Below, one piece after another: positions 53,297-61,635 of a DNA stretch of 64,000 bases. The stretch spans positions 186,001-250,000 of the forward strand of contig JAEWWT010000024.1 of the NCBI GenBank assembly GCA_023396225.1, given 5' to 3'. This DNA is from Bacillota bacterium (GTDB lineage Bacteria; Bacillota; Clostridia; Oscillospirales; Ruminococcaceae). The notes under the pieces are model-generated. The model did not search any database. It saw only the letters and a list, made by a program, of their open reading frames with translations, and had not been told where the DNA came from. Both the position numbers and the translations under genes were made by a program. Numbering within the stretch: position 1 is the first letter of the stretch; each line of letters begins with the position of its first letter.

Positions 53297-54360
53297 ATTG
53301 CACCTCTGCTATTTTTATTATTTTTGAAAACCCATTTCTGCTGAATTTTAAAGCTGAGCAGAAATAGAATAAAATCAACAATGACTTTTGCGATTATAGG
53401 TGTGAACTTTAAGTAATTAACTAATGCAAAGACACCAAAATAAGAAGCTGCCATCTGTAAAACGCAAAGAATATAGTATTTTATAATACTGTTTTTAATA
53501 CTTCCAGTGCTGTTAAATACAATTTTATGGTTTACAATATAGTTAAATAGCGAAGAAATAATTCTTGCCGAAACTGTTGCAATAAGTATTGCACTGTTCT
53601 GAGGTGCAGAAAAATGCAGAAACAGATAAACCATCAGAGTGTATATACCAATGTCAATGACAGCAGAAGTAATTGAAGCAGAAGAAAATCTGAATAAAAG
53701 CTTATATATTGCCAATGAATCTGTTAGAGGATTGAAGTGACTTGTTTCATTGTTTCCGTAGTAAACAGTTTTTATTTTAACTTCTTTAATTGGTATGCTA
53801 TGGCGCTTAGCTTCAAGCAGCATAGTAGTTTCGTATTCAAATCTTTCCCCCTCAATATCAAGGAAATAAGGAATAACGCTGTTGTCCATAGCACGAAGCC
53901 CTGTCTGTGTATCGGAAATTGTAATACCGCAGAGCAATCTGAAAGTAGCAACAGTTATTTTGTTGCCATATTTGCTTTTGAAGGGAACATTTTTACTGTT
54001 GAAGTTACGGACACCAAGAACAAGACTGCCCGGATTTTCTGCACTGCATTTACAACAGCTGCATATATCGTCAATGTTATGCTGATTGTCAGAGTCAAGA
54101 AAAACAACGCCCGTACATTTGTCAGAGTATGTATTCATGTAGTAGTTTAGAGCAGTTTTCATAGCTCTGCCCTTGCCGTAATTCTTATAATGAGTAAGAA
54201 TATCACAGCTATCACTTATCTTATCAAAATATTCCTTAGACTTACTTCCATCGTTGACGACAATTATTCTGTAAAGGTTCCTTGATTTAAGACCGTTTAT
54301 AACATCAACTATTCTGTCGTCCGGATTCAGGGATGGTACAATTGCACAGAACCTTTCCAT
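53293..54360 (-). CDS. Glycosyltransferase family 2 fused to a GtrA-like membrane domain
   Basis: 355 residues from ATG 54360 (TTGGAG site; an earlier in-frame ATG is at 54378). The GT2 domain (about 1-225) has VVNDGSK and the DxD-type LDSDNQH. The C-terminal ~120 residues hold four membrane helices of the GtrA type (SNYIVNHKIVF-like segment). Such fusions place sugars on polyprenyl phosphate or link them across the membrane. First gene of the three-gene envelope operon. Confidence 0.85.
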   Translation of the reverse strand: MERFCAIVPSLNPDDRIVDVINGLKSRNLYRIIVVNDGSKSKEYFDKISDSCDILTHYKNYGKGRAMKTALNYYMNTYSDKCTGVVFLDSDNQHNIDDICSCCKCSAENPGSLVLGVRNFNSKNVPFKSKYGNKITVATFRLLCGITISDTQTGLRAMDNSVIPYFLDIEGERFEYETTMLLEAKRHSIPIKEVKIKTVYYGNNETSHFNPLTDSLAIYKLLFRFSSASITSAVIDIGIYTLMVYLFLHFSAPQNSAILIATVSARIISSLFNYIVNHKIVFNSTGSIKNSIIKYYILCVLQMAASYFGVFALVNYLKFTPIIAKVIVDFILFLLSFKIQQKWVFKNNKNSRGAI

Positions 54361-54434
54361 CGTTCTTTCTCCAATCATTCTGCTTGTTGTTCTCTGTATA
54401 TAAGTAATAATAGCATAAATAATTCATTGATATT

Positions 54435-54463
54435 ATTATATTATAAAAATGTATTAAAATCAA
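54435..54463 (-). promoter_or_regulatory. Promoter of the envelope polysaccharide operon
   Basis: Minus strand: TTGATT (54463-54458), 17-bp spacer, TATAAT (54440-54435). Confidence 0.65.
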
Positions 54464-54541
54464 TAACTGTTTGGCAACAAATTGGTAACAAAATTGCAAA
54501 AATGTTTAGTATTTGCTGATATGTAATTTTGTGCAGATGTA

Positions 54542-54659
54542 TTAAGGCAATACCGCACAATACGTTTCTGTCGATTTTCAAAACAGACTCAGTTACGTAT
54601 TTTCGCTGTTTCTCAAATCGACGAAACGTAGCCTGAGGCTTAGTGCGGTATTGCCTTAA
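54542..54659 (+). repeat. 118-bp palindromic MITE-like repeat, copy 1
   Basis: Terminal inverted repeats begin TTAAGGCAATACCGCAC and the whole unit folds on itself (ACGTTTC, GTCGATTT and AAACAG pair with their mirror segments). It matches the unit at 59968-60085 in reverse orientation at nearly every base, and both are exactly 118 bp. No coding capacity. The TTAA ends suggest a TA- or TTAA-type insertion site. Confidence 0.85.
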
Positions 54660-54726
54660 ATAATTAATTCTGTTCAGCAGTCAGATGTTGTATTTGTATC
54701 AATATAAAAATATAAGAAAAAATTAA

Positions 54727-54755
54727 TTGCAGTTTGAAATGCGGTATGATATAAT
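54727..54755 (+). promoter_or_regulatory. Promoter of the small membrane protein gene
   Basis: TTGCAG (54727-54732), 17-bp spacer, TATAAT (54750-54755). Confidence 0.65.
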
Positions 54756-54823
54756 AAAATTTGTACATATTTATTTTGACGCAGTTTTTACCTGCTGATA
54801 ATAATAAAGGAGAATATAATTTT

Positions 54824-55105
54824 ATGGTACAGTCTTCATTGCTGCCAATTCCGTTCAATTATCTGGTCATATATGTAGTATTCAGCGTGATTGCTTTAAC
54901 AATCAGTTTTATAAGAACAAGGCATTTATATAAACTTAGTCTTACAGCCGGTGTGCTTGTGTTGTTTGCATTATACTGGATTAATGATAAAACGATTTTT
55001 TATATATTCGGTGGTATTGAGTTTATACTACTGATTATTACAATATTTGGCATGAAAAAAGCGTCAAAATTACAAAAAGATAAAAGCAATAATGAAAAAG
55101 CTTAA
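54824..55105 (+). CDS. Small membrane protein of unknown function
   Basis: 93 residues from ATG 54824 behind AAAGGAG. Three hydrophobic segments (about 10-29, 38-52, 59-76) and a Lys-rich tail. No family recognised. It is the first gene of the probable dehydrogenase-proBA transcription unit. Confidence 0.6.
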   Translation: MVQSSLLPIPFNYLVIYVVFSVIALTISFIRTRHLYKLSLTAGVLVLFALYWINDKTIFYIFGGIEFILLIITIFGMKKASKLQKDKSNNEKA

Positions 55106-55138
55106 TAAATACTTGTATTATATTATATATTTTTTTTA

Positions 55139-55211
55139 GCGTAAAAAATAGGTATTTACGCATATTTATGCCTGAAGTGAAAAAATTGGTATAAATTTAG
55201 AAAGGAATGGA
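55139..55211 (+). repeat. Two-hairpin intercistronic element (copy F, before the hydroxyacid dehydrogenase)
   Basis: Hairpin 1: GCGTAAA (55139-55145) with TTTACGC (55155-55161). Hairpin 2: ATTTATGCC (55164-55172) with GGTATAAAT (55188-55196), G-T pairs allowed. AGAAAGGAATGGA (55199-55211) follows. Same order and spacing as copies B-E. Confidence 0.7.
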
Positions 55212-55218
55212 TAACTGA

Positions 55219-56166
55219 ATGAAGATAGTTATGCTTGAAGCCCGTACAGTTTCTGTGGGTGATGTATCATTTGAAGAAATATACAAGCTCGGTGACGTTA
55301 AGGAGTATCCACTTACTCCTGATGATAAGGTAATAGAAAGAATAGGTGACGCAGAAGCAGTACTTATCAATAAAACTCCAATTGCTGCTGACGTAATGAA
55401 TGCATGCCCCAATCTTAAATATATAGGCGAATGTGCAACGGGCTACAACAATATTGACATGAAAGAGGCAAAGAAGCTTGGGATTACGGTGAGCAACGTC
55501 CCCGCATACTCAACTGAAGCTGTAGCACAGCAAGTATTTTCATTTATACTCCACTTTGTAAGTAAAACTGCAATGTACAACGATTTTGTGCATGAAGGCG
55601 GATGGATAAAATCAGAGTCATTCTCATGTTTCAAGTTCCCTGTCGCTGAGCTTTCAGGTATGACACTTGGAATAATAGGATATGGCAGTATCGGAAAGAA
55701 CGTTGCAAAGATTGCAAAGGCTTTTAATATGAACGTAATTGTAAATACCCGTACGGCAAAGCAGGACAGTTCAGTAAAGTTTGCTGATCTGCAGACCTTG
55801 TTTGAAAAATCAGATATAATTACAGTTCATTGTCCTCTTACAGAAACAACAGCAAATATGATAAATATTGATATGCTTAAGCTTTGTAAGCCTACTGCTG
55901 TGCTAATCAACACATCAAGAGGACCTATAGTAAATGAAAATGACCTTGCATATGCTCTTAACAATGGAATTATAGCAGGTGCTGGTCTTGATGTTTTATG
56001 TAAAGAACCTATGGATAAGGATACACCTCTTCTTAGTGCAAAGAATTGTGTGATAACTCCTCATATTGCATGGGCGCCATTACAAACAAGACAGCGTCTT
56101 GTAAAGGTTGTAACAGACAATCTTAAGGCATATATTGACGGAAATCCAATAAATACTGTTGAGTGA
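55219..56166 (+). CDS. D-2-hydroxyacid dehydrogenase (glycerate/hydroxypyruvate-type)
   Basis: 315 residues. NAD-binding GIIGYGSIGKNVA (~150), catalytic Arg in NTSRGPIV, Glu in CKEPMD and His in TPHIAW. It reduces a 2-keto acid to the D-hydroxyacid; hydroxypyruvate/glycerate is the closest match, but lactate-type substrates are possible. It is placed upstream of proB and proA, and all three share the same leader element, which suggests co-regulation. Confidence 0.85.
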   Translation: MKIVMLEARTVSVGDVSFEEIYKLGDVKEYPLTPDDKVIERIGDAEAVLINKTPIAADVMNACPNLKYIGECATGYNNIDMKEAKKLGITVSNVPAYSTEAVAQQVFSFILHFVSKTAMYNDFVHEGGWIKSESFSCFKFPVAELSGMTLGIIGYGSIGKNVAKIAKAFNMNVIVNTRTAKQDSSVKFADLQTLFEKSDIITVHCPLTETTANMINIDMLKLCKPTAVLINTSRGPIVNENDLAYALNNGIIAGAGLDVLCKEPMDKDTPLLSAKNCVITPHIAWAPLQTRQRLVKVVTDNLKAYIDGNPINTVE

Positions 56167-56173
56167 GAAAATA

Positions 56174-56280
56174 GCGTGAAAAACACTTTTTACGCAATTA
56201 TTTATTCCTTTCTTCAAATACAAGAGCAGGATTTTTGCTTTTCTAAACCGAAATAAATAGCAAAAAAAGAATCGAATGGA
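56174..56280 (+). repeat. Two-hairpin intercistronic element (copy C, before proB)
   Basis: Hairpin 1: GCGTGAAAA (56174-56182) with TTTTTACGC (56187-56195). Hairpin 2: ATTATTTATTCC (56197-56208) with GAAATAAATAGC (56250-56261). The interior is nearly identical to copy B (CAAATACAAGAGCA, TTTTGCTT, AAACCG). AATGGA follows at the end. Confidence 0.8.
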
Positions 56281-56287
56281 GATTAAT

Positions 56288-57082
56288 ATGTATAGTGTTA
56301 AAAATAAAAAAAGAATAGTTATTAAGGTAGGAACTTCTACTCTTACACATAAAACAGGAAGATTGAATATCAGAAGAGTTGAAAAATTTGTCAAGGTGCT
56401 TGCTGATCTTCAGAATTCTGGAAAGGAAATAATTCTTGTTTCTTCTGGAGCAATCGGACTTGGAATGTCAAAGATGGGGTTGACATCACGCCCAAGTGAA
56501 ACACCAATGAAACAGGCTTGTGCGGCTGTAGGACAGTGTGAACTGATGTATATGTACGATAAGCTGTTTGGTGAATACAACCTTACAGTAGGGCAGATTT
56601 TGCTTACAAAATACGTAATTGATGCAGTAAGCAGGAACAATATTGTAAATACTTTTGAAAAACTCATTGCACATAGAGTAATTCCCGTTGTAAATGAGAA
56701 TGATACTGTTGCAATTGATGAACTTGAACTTGAATTTGGAGAGAATGATACTTTGGCTGCTGAAGTTGCAAACTTCTGTAAAGCTGATTTGCTCATTATT
56801 CTTTCTGATATTGATGGTTTTTACGATTCCAATCCAAAGATAAATCCAGATGCAAAGCTTATTCCTGTTGTTTCTGAAATAAATGATGAAATCAGAAGTC
56901 TTGCTGGCGGTGTAACATCAGGACTTGGAAGCGGTGGAATGATTACAAAAATCAAGGCTGCCGAAGTTGCTATGAGGGCGGGAATTGATATGGCTATTCT
57001 TAATGGAAGAGATCCAAGTATACTATATGATATTTTTGATGATAAACAGGTAGGAACAATTTTTACTGCAGAAAAGAAATGA
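56288..57082 (+). CDS. proB: Glutamate 5-kinase (short form, no PUA domain)
   Basis: 264 residues from ATG 56288, six bases after ATGGAG; the ATG at 56276 lies inside the ribosome-binding segment. IVIKVGTSTL, VSSGAIGLG and LSDIDGFY are amino acid kinase motifs. It lacks the C-terminal PUA domain of E. coli ProB. It phosphorylates glutamate as the first step to proline. Eleven bases separate it from proA. No proC is in the window. Confidence 0.93.
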   Translation: MYSVKNKKRIVIKVGTSTLTHKTGRLNIRRVEKFVKVLADLQNSGKEIILVSSGAIGLGMSKMGLTSRPSETPMKQACAAVGQCELMYMYDKLFGEYNLTVGQILLTKYVIDAVSRNNIVNTFEKLIAHRVIPVVNENDTVAIDELELEFGENDTLAAEVANFCKADLLIILSDIDGFYDSNPKINPDAKLIPVVSEINDEIRSLAGGVTSGLGSGGMITKIKAAEVAMRAGIDMAILNGRDPSILYDIFDDKQVGTIFTAEKK

Positions 57083-57093
57083 GGTAATTACAT

Positions 57094-58344
57094 ATGACAT
57101 ATGCTGAATCCTTAGGGATAAATGCTAGAAAAGCTGAAAGAGCTATTGCAACTGCTTCAGCAAAGCAGAAAAATAATGCACTTAAACTGATTTCAGAAGA
57201 GCTTATAAATCAGACAGATAAAATAATTGAAGCTAACAAAGCTGATCTTGAAAATGCTGTGAAAAACAACATGGCAGAGGCAATGAGGGATAGATTAAAG
57301 CTAACAGAGGCACGTATTAAAGGTATTGCTGATGCAGTTATTGATATAATCAAGCTAAGTGACCCTGTTGGTTCTGTTGATTGCGGACATATTTGTGAAA
57401 ACGGAATTAAAATTCAGAAAACAAGAGTGCCGCTCGGAGTAATCGGAATCATATTTGAATCCCGCCCGAACGTAACTGTTGATGCTGCTGTGCTTTGTAT
57501 TAAGGCAGGAAATGCGGTTATTTTAAGAGGCGGTAAGGAAGCTTACAACTCAAATAAATGTCTTTGTGAAATTATGAGAGAAGCTCTTGCACAAGCTGGA
57601 CTTCCTGAAGATGTTGTTCAGTTTGTGGATGATACAACTAGGGAAGTTACAACGCAGATTATGCGCCTTAACGGATATCTTGATGTCCTCATTCCAAGAG
57701 GCGGAGCAGGACTTATCCATGCTGTCATGGAGAATGCCACTGTGCCTGTAATTGAAACAGGTGTGGGAAACTGCCATGTATTTGTTGACGAATCAGCAGA
57801 TCTTGATATGGCTATAAACATTACTGACAATGCAAAGACACAGCGTCCTTCAGTATGCAATGCAATCGAAAGTCTGCTTGTTCATGAGAAGATTGCAGAT
57901 AAGTTTTTACCTATGGTTAAGGCAAAATTGGATGAGCATAATGTTGAAATCAGAGGATGTGAAAAGACAAAGGCTATTCTTGGAGATTGCGTGAAGAATG
58001 TTACCGAAGAGGATTATGCAACTGAATTTAATGATTATATCCTTGCTGTAAAGGTTGTTACAGATATTGATGAAGCAATTGAGCATATTTCAAAGTATAC
58101 AACTGGACATTCAGAGTGTATAGTAACTAATTCACTAAAAAATGCAGAGCGTTTCCAGCATGAGATTGACGCTGCGGCAGTTTATGTAAATGCGTCAACA
58201 AGATTTACAGATGGAGGAGTTTTCGGACTTGGTGCTGAAATCGGAATCTCAACACAGAAAATGCATGCAAGAGGACCAATGGGCCTTAAAGAGCTTACAT
58301 CTGTAAAGTATCTAGTAAACGGAGACGGACAGATTAGACATTAA
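57094..58344 (+). CDS. proA: Glutamate-5-semialdehyde dehydrogenase
   Basis: 416 residues. Catalytic Cys in GVGNCHVFVD (~228); IFESRPNVTVDAA and GPMGLKELTS are conserved ProA motifs. It reduces glutamyl phosphate to the semialdehyde with NADPH. Operon with proB. Confidence 0.95.
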   Translation: MTYAESLGINARKAERAIATASAKQKNNALKLISEELINQTDKIIEANKADLENAVKNNMAEAMRDRLKLTEARIKGIADAVIDIIKLSDPVGSVDCGHICENGIKIQKTRVPLGVIGIIFESRPNVTVDAAVLCIKAGNAVILRGGKEAYNSNKCLCEIMREALAQAGLPEDVVQFVDDTTREVTTQIMRLNGYLDVLIPRGGAGLIHAVMENATVPVIETGVGNCHVFVDESADLDMAINITDNAKTQRPSVCNAIESLLVHEKIADKFLPMVKAKLDEHNVEIRGCEKTKAILGDCVKNVTEEDYATEFNDYILAVKVVTDIDEAIEHISKYTTGHSECIVTNSLKNAERFQHEIDAAAVYVNASTRFTDGGVFGLGAEIGISTQKMHARGPMGLKELTSVKYLVNGDGQIRH

Positions 58345-58375
58345 AAGTCAAGAATTTGAAATGGAAAGGTTGTTA

Positions 58376-58493
58376 ACGTGGAAATACTTTTCACGTCGCT
58401 ATTTGTTTCTTTTCTGAAAAAATGCAGCAGAAATTTTGCTTAGCTGAACTCAGTTCAGGTTCAAGACCGAAACAAATAGTAGAAGGAAATGGA
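58376..58493 (+). repeat. Two-hairpin intercistronic element (copy D, after proA)
   Basis: Hairpin 1: ACGTGGAAA (58376-58384) with TTTTCACGT (58388-58396). Hairpin 2: GCTATTTGTTTC (58398-58409) with GAAACAAATAGT (58469-58480). Compared with copy B, both arms have changed together (TATTCC/GGAATA to TGTTTC/GAAACA). AGAAGGAAATGGA follows. Confidence 0.8.
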
Positions 58494-58500
58494 GATTTTT

Positions 58501-59964
58501 ATGGATCAGAACCAGAAGAATGAGATTTTTGATTATGACGCATATGTAAATGGAAACCGTAAGAATAACAAAAATAAAAAGAAGAATAAGCATAATCACA
58601 ATCGGAACAATAAACCTGTTCAGAATAATCAATCTGCTCAGAAGACACAGATTAATCCTCCTAAACAAATAAAAAAGAATGAAAGCGTTGTAGCAGAAAA
58701 GAGTGCTCCCCCAGTTGAAAAGCTGACAGAGGGGATTAATCAAACTCCAGCTGCTAACACTGTATCTCCTGTAAAGTCAGAAGATTCTGATAAAAAAGAA
58801 ATTGCTGAAAAAAAGGAAATTATAAAGCCTGAAAATACAGCAACTGAGCAAGAAGCAGCTGTTACTCAAAAAGCAGAAAAAGATACTGCTCCTGTTGCTG
58901 AAGTAAAAGCTGAACAAGTTCAGGAGAGCAAAGAAAAACCTGTTCTGCCCGCTAAGCCAGTTCAGAACGGTAATGCTGATAAGTCTAAAGAAACTGCCGT
59001 AATTCAGGAAAAAGATAAGACTGATGTGCCAAAAAGTACAGATATTCCGACAAAAACGGTTGAGAAAACAGAAAATGACAATAATAAGAAAACTCAGCAG
59101 AATAAAAAAGATAATAAATTACAGGCATTGGTTAAAAATAAGAATAAGCCCGATAAGAAGAATTATCATAAAGAACATGGCAATGCAGAACCACTTGATA
59201 ACCTGAAAAAAATCATTGATGAAGCACTTGACGAAGATATTAATGATCTTGCTGAGCTTGAGGCTGATGATATAGATAGTATTGTCCCAGAGAACAAAAC
59301 AGAAGCTAAGAAAAAGGTAAATTTTATTATTGGAATACTGTTTACATTCTTTGCTGTTCTTGGATTCGTCTGTTCAATTGTTTTTTGCGTTAATACGGTA
59401 AGGAATTTTGCTGATAACACTAAGCAGAAAAATGAATTTGCAGAGTATATTTATCCGATAGTAATCTGTGATCCAGCGCCGTTTGATGAATCTATAAAGC
59501 TTAGAAATGATACAATGATAACAGCAGCAATCTGGGATATTATTCTTTATGAGGATAAATCAAAATATACTGCTGAATTTGACTATATTATAGTTCCTGA
59601 GGTTGATATTGAGCAGCATGCAACAAAGCTTTTCGGAACCGGTTTGAGTTTTACACATGATTCAATTCTTGGCTCTGATATCCAGTTTTATTATGAGCCT
59701 GATATAAAATCTTACCGAATTCCTGTAAATCCGAAGTATTTCACATATTCACCTGTGGTTGAGGATATTCAGAAGTCTGATAATACTTATACTTTGCTTG
59801 TAGGATATCTTTCACCAAGTCCTTCATGGTTGACAATGACAACAGATAAAAAACCTACACCTGACAAGTATGTAAAGTATATTGTAACAGAACAGAACGG
59901 GGCGAAATACCTAAGTGCTATTCAACAGGTTGAAGATCAGAACAGCAGCAATAACGGATTATAA
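58501..59964 (+). CDS. Membrane-anchored protein with long Lys/Glu/Asn-rich cytoplasmic region
   Basis: 487 residues from ATG 58501 (GGAG site). The first ~270 residues are low-complexity and charged (poly-NK, then repeated K/E/P/A/V segments). One membrane helix follows (about 278-300), then an extracytoplasmic domain of ~180 residues with no recognised motif. It resembles Gram-positive divisome/sporulation scaffolds in layout only. It shares the leader element with the proBA genes. Confidence 0.6.
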   Translation: MDQNQKNEIFDYDAYVNGNRKNNKNKKKNKHNHNRNNKPVQNNQSAQKTQINPPKQIKKNESVVAEKSAPPVEKLTEGINQTPAANTVSPVKSEDSDKKEIAEKKEIIKPENTATEQEAAVTQKAEKDTAPVAEVKAEQVQESKEKPVLPAKPVQNGNADKSKETAVIQEKDKTDVPKSTDIPTKTVEKTENDNNKKTQQNKKDNKLQALVKNKNKPDKKNYHKEHGNAEPLDNLKKIIDEALDEDINDLAELEADDIDSIVPENKTEAKKKVNFIIGILFTFFAVLGFVCSIVFCVNTVRNFADNTKQKNEFAEYIYPIVICDPAPFDESIKLRNDTMITAAIWDIILYEDKSKYTAEFDYIIVPEVDIEQHATKLFGTGLSFTHDSILGSDIQFYYEPDIKSYRIPVNPKYFTYSPVVEDIQKSDNTYTLLVGYLSPSPSWLTMTTDKKPTPDKYVKYIVTEQNGAKYLSAIQQVEDQNSSNNGL

Positions 59965-59967
59965 AAT

Positions 59968-60085
59968 TTAGGCAATACCGCACAAAGCCCTCAGGCTACG
60001 TTTCGACGATTTGATAAACAGTGAAAATACGGTACTGAGCCTGTTTTGAAAATCGACAGAAACGTATTGTGAGGTATTGCCTTAA
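59968..60085 (-). repeat. 118-bp palindromic MITE-like repeat, copy 2 (inverted)
   Basis: Reverse orientation of the unit at 54542-54659, with nearly identical sequence including GGCAATACCGCACAA ends. Together they bracket ~5.3 kb containing the dehydrogenase-proBA group. Confidence 0.85.
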
Positions 60086-60194
60086 CACACAGCGGCATAA
60101 ATAATGCTGCTGTGTGTTTTTGTAATATTAAAAAATTTATTGACAATAATATCATTGTAGCTTTCTGCTATAATTCAAATATTTTAGAAGGATA

Positions 60195-60297
60195 GCGTGA
60201 GTAATAATTTTTTCACGCAGGATTTATGCTTATTGTGTAGGAACAAATTAACGATTTTTCTGACTCAGAATAATGATATAAATCCGGAAAGGAAATG
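60195..60297 (+). repeat. Two-hairpin intercistronic element (copy E, before rubrerythrin)
   Basis: Hairpin 1: GCGTGA (60195-60200) with TCACGC (60213-60218). Hairpin 2: GGATTTAT (60220-60227) with ATAAATCC (60278-60285), with an inner TTCTGACTCAGAA. GGAAAGGAAATG follows directly. This copy follows a promoter rather than a cistron. Confidence 0.7.
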
Positions 60298-60304
60298 ATA
60301 TTAT

Positions 60305-60916
60305 ATGCCTGCTGATTTTAATACAAGTAAAACAAGGGTAAGCTTAATGAGAGCGTTTGCAGGGGAATGCCAGGCGCGAACCAGATATTCACTTGCTGCT
60401 AAGAAGGCTAAAAAAATGGGATATGGTCTTATTGAAAATATTTTTAATATTACTTCAAACCAGGAGATGGAGCATGCACAGATTTTTTATGATCATCTGA
60501 AGCAGAGTAATGGTGCGAATATACTTGTTGACGGAGCTTATCCTGTTGATAATTATGAAGAACTTGAAAAGCTTCTTCGCTCATCACAGCACAACGAATT
60601 TGAAGAGTATGAGAAAGTTTATCCGTCTTTTGCGCAGATAGCAAAAGAAGAAGGTTTTACAGAGATTGCACATAGTTTTGAACAGATTGCAGAGATTGAG
60701 AAAATACACGGTGAGAGATTTGAATGCTTTGCACAGCTTGTCGAGGAGTCAAAGCTGTTTACAGGCGAGGAATCAACAGAATGGATATGCCTTAACTGCG
60801 GACATATCCACAAGGGGCCAAAGGTGCCAGGACAGTGTCCTGTATGTCAGCATCCTCAGGGATACTTTGTGCCATACAAGTATTATAATTTCAAAGCTTC
60901 CAGTTATACAGCATAA
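60305..60916 (+). CDS. Rubrerythrin
   Basis: 203 residues. A four-helix ferritin-like diiron domain (ECQARTRY, NQEMEHAQIFYDHL, EIEKIHGERF) precedes a C-terminal rubredoxin domain (CLNCG, CPVCQHPQGYF). It reduces hydrogen peroxide in anaerobes using NADH-derived electrons. It is a single gene behind leader copy E. Confidence 0.93.
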   Translation: MPADFNTSKTRVSLMRAFAGECQARTRYSLAAKKAKKMGYGLIENIFNITSNQEMEHAQIFYDHLKQSNGANILVDGAYPVDNYEELEKLLRSSQHNEFEEYEKVYPSFAQIAKEEGFTEIAHSFEQIAEIEKIHGERFECFAQLVEESKLFTGEESTEWICLNCGHIHKGPKVPGQCPVCQHPQGYFVPYKYYNFKASSYTA

Positions 60917-60929
60917 TCAATTAGTAAAA

Positions 60930-60955
60930 AACAGGCTCACATCAGTGAGCCTGTT
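60930..60955. terminator. Bidirectional terminator between rubrerythrin and nrdR
   Basis: Perfect AACAGGCTCAC / GTGAGCCTGTT stem with an ATCA loop. One arm lies within the last codons of nrdR. Confidence 0.88.
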
Positions 60956-61412
60956 CATCATTGTTTTCAGTAAGTTCGGATATAATGTGGATAAAGCTCT
61001 GAACATCAGTAAAATCTTTGTACACAGATGCAAACCTTACATATGCTACAAGGTCGACGTCTTTCAAAAGTGAAAGTACCATGTCGCCGATTTCAGAGGT
61101 TGTAACCTGAGTCTGCATTTTATTAGCGTAGTAGCCTTCAATGCTGTCAACAATTTTTGTGATTTGTTCAATTGTTACGGGACGCTTTTTAACAGCACTT
61201 GTAAGTCCCTGGATAAGTTTGGTTCTGTCAAATGACTCAAAAGAGTTATCTTTTTTTAAAACAAGCAGCAGAGGTTTTTCTATAGACTCATAGGTCGTAA
61301 ATCGTTTCCCGCACTTAGTGCATTCACGCCTTCTTCTTTTCTTACCTTCAGCAGGACGAGAGTCAATTACTTTTGTATCTTCAAAGCCGCAAAAGGGACA
61401 TCTCATAGACAA
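60942..61412 (-). CDS. nrdR: Transcriptional repressor NrdR
   Basis: 156 residues. An N-terminal zinc ribbon (CPFCGFEDTKVIDSR, CTKCGKRFTTYE) and an ATP-cone domain. It represses ribonucleotide reductase genes in response to dATP/ATP. GGAGG site before ATG 61412. No nrd gene is in the window. Confidence 0.95.
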   Translation of the reverse strand: MSMRCPFCGFEDTKVIDSRPAEGKKRRRRECTKCGKRFTTYESIEKPLLLVLKKDNSFESFDRTKLIQGLTSAVKKRPVTIEQITKIVDSIEGYYANKMQTQVTTSEIGDMVLSLLKDVDLVAYVRFASVYKDFTDVQSFIHIISELTENNDEQAH

Positions 61413-61435
61413 TCCTCCAAATATTAATATATATT

Positions 61436-61465
61436 ATTTTATCATGTTTCTGTATAAAATGTCAA
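61436..61465 (-). promoter_or_regulatory. Promoter of nrdR
   Basis: Minus strand: TTGACA (61465-61460), 18-bp spacer, TAAAAT (61441-61436). Confidence 0.6.
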
Positions 61466-61560
61466 TAAAATACTGATGGTCATATAGTAATTATTTTTTC
61501 TAAGTAAACAGTCAGATAGGAATTATATGTATATGTTTACTCTTCTGATACAGAGATTTA

Positions 61561-61589
61561 TTGACATTATTTTTATGAAATGATATAAT
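61561..61589 (+). promoter_or_regulatory. Promoter of the VanY-type carboxypeptidase gene
   Basis: TTGACA (61561-61566), 17-bp spacer, TATAAT (61584-61589): full consensus. Confidence 0.8.
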
Positions 61590-61635
61590 AATATTCGATT
61601 TTATTTTGAATAGCAATGTTTAAGAGGATAAATTA

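Larger units (their letters stand above)
54361..54823. other. Divergent intergenic region holding MITE copy 1
   Basis: 463 bases. They hold the leftward promoter of the envelope operon, the 118-bp palindromic repeat (54542-54659) and the rightward promoter (54727-54755) of a small membrane protein gene. No other gene is seen. Confidence 0.7.
59965..60304. other. Intergenic region holding MITE copy 2 and rubrerythrin control signals
   Basis: 340 bases. MITE copy 2 (59968-60085) begins four bases after the preceding stop. An extended -10 (TGCTATAAT, 60167-60174) lies 23 bp from a TTGACA, which is too far for a standard promoter. Two-hairpin copy E (60195-60297) fills the rest. Confidence 0.65.

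Noticed and set aside
54542..60085. Composite transposon or genomic island between the two 118-bp repeats
   Set aside because: The repeats encode no transposase and the enclosed genes (proB, proA, a dehydrogenase) are ordinary chromosomal genes with similar composition; a pair of MITE insertions is simpler.
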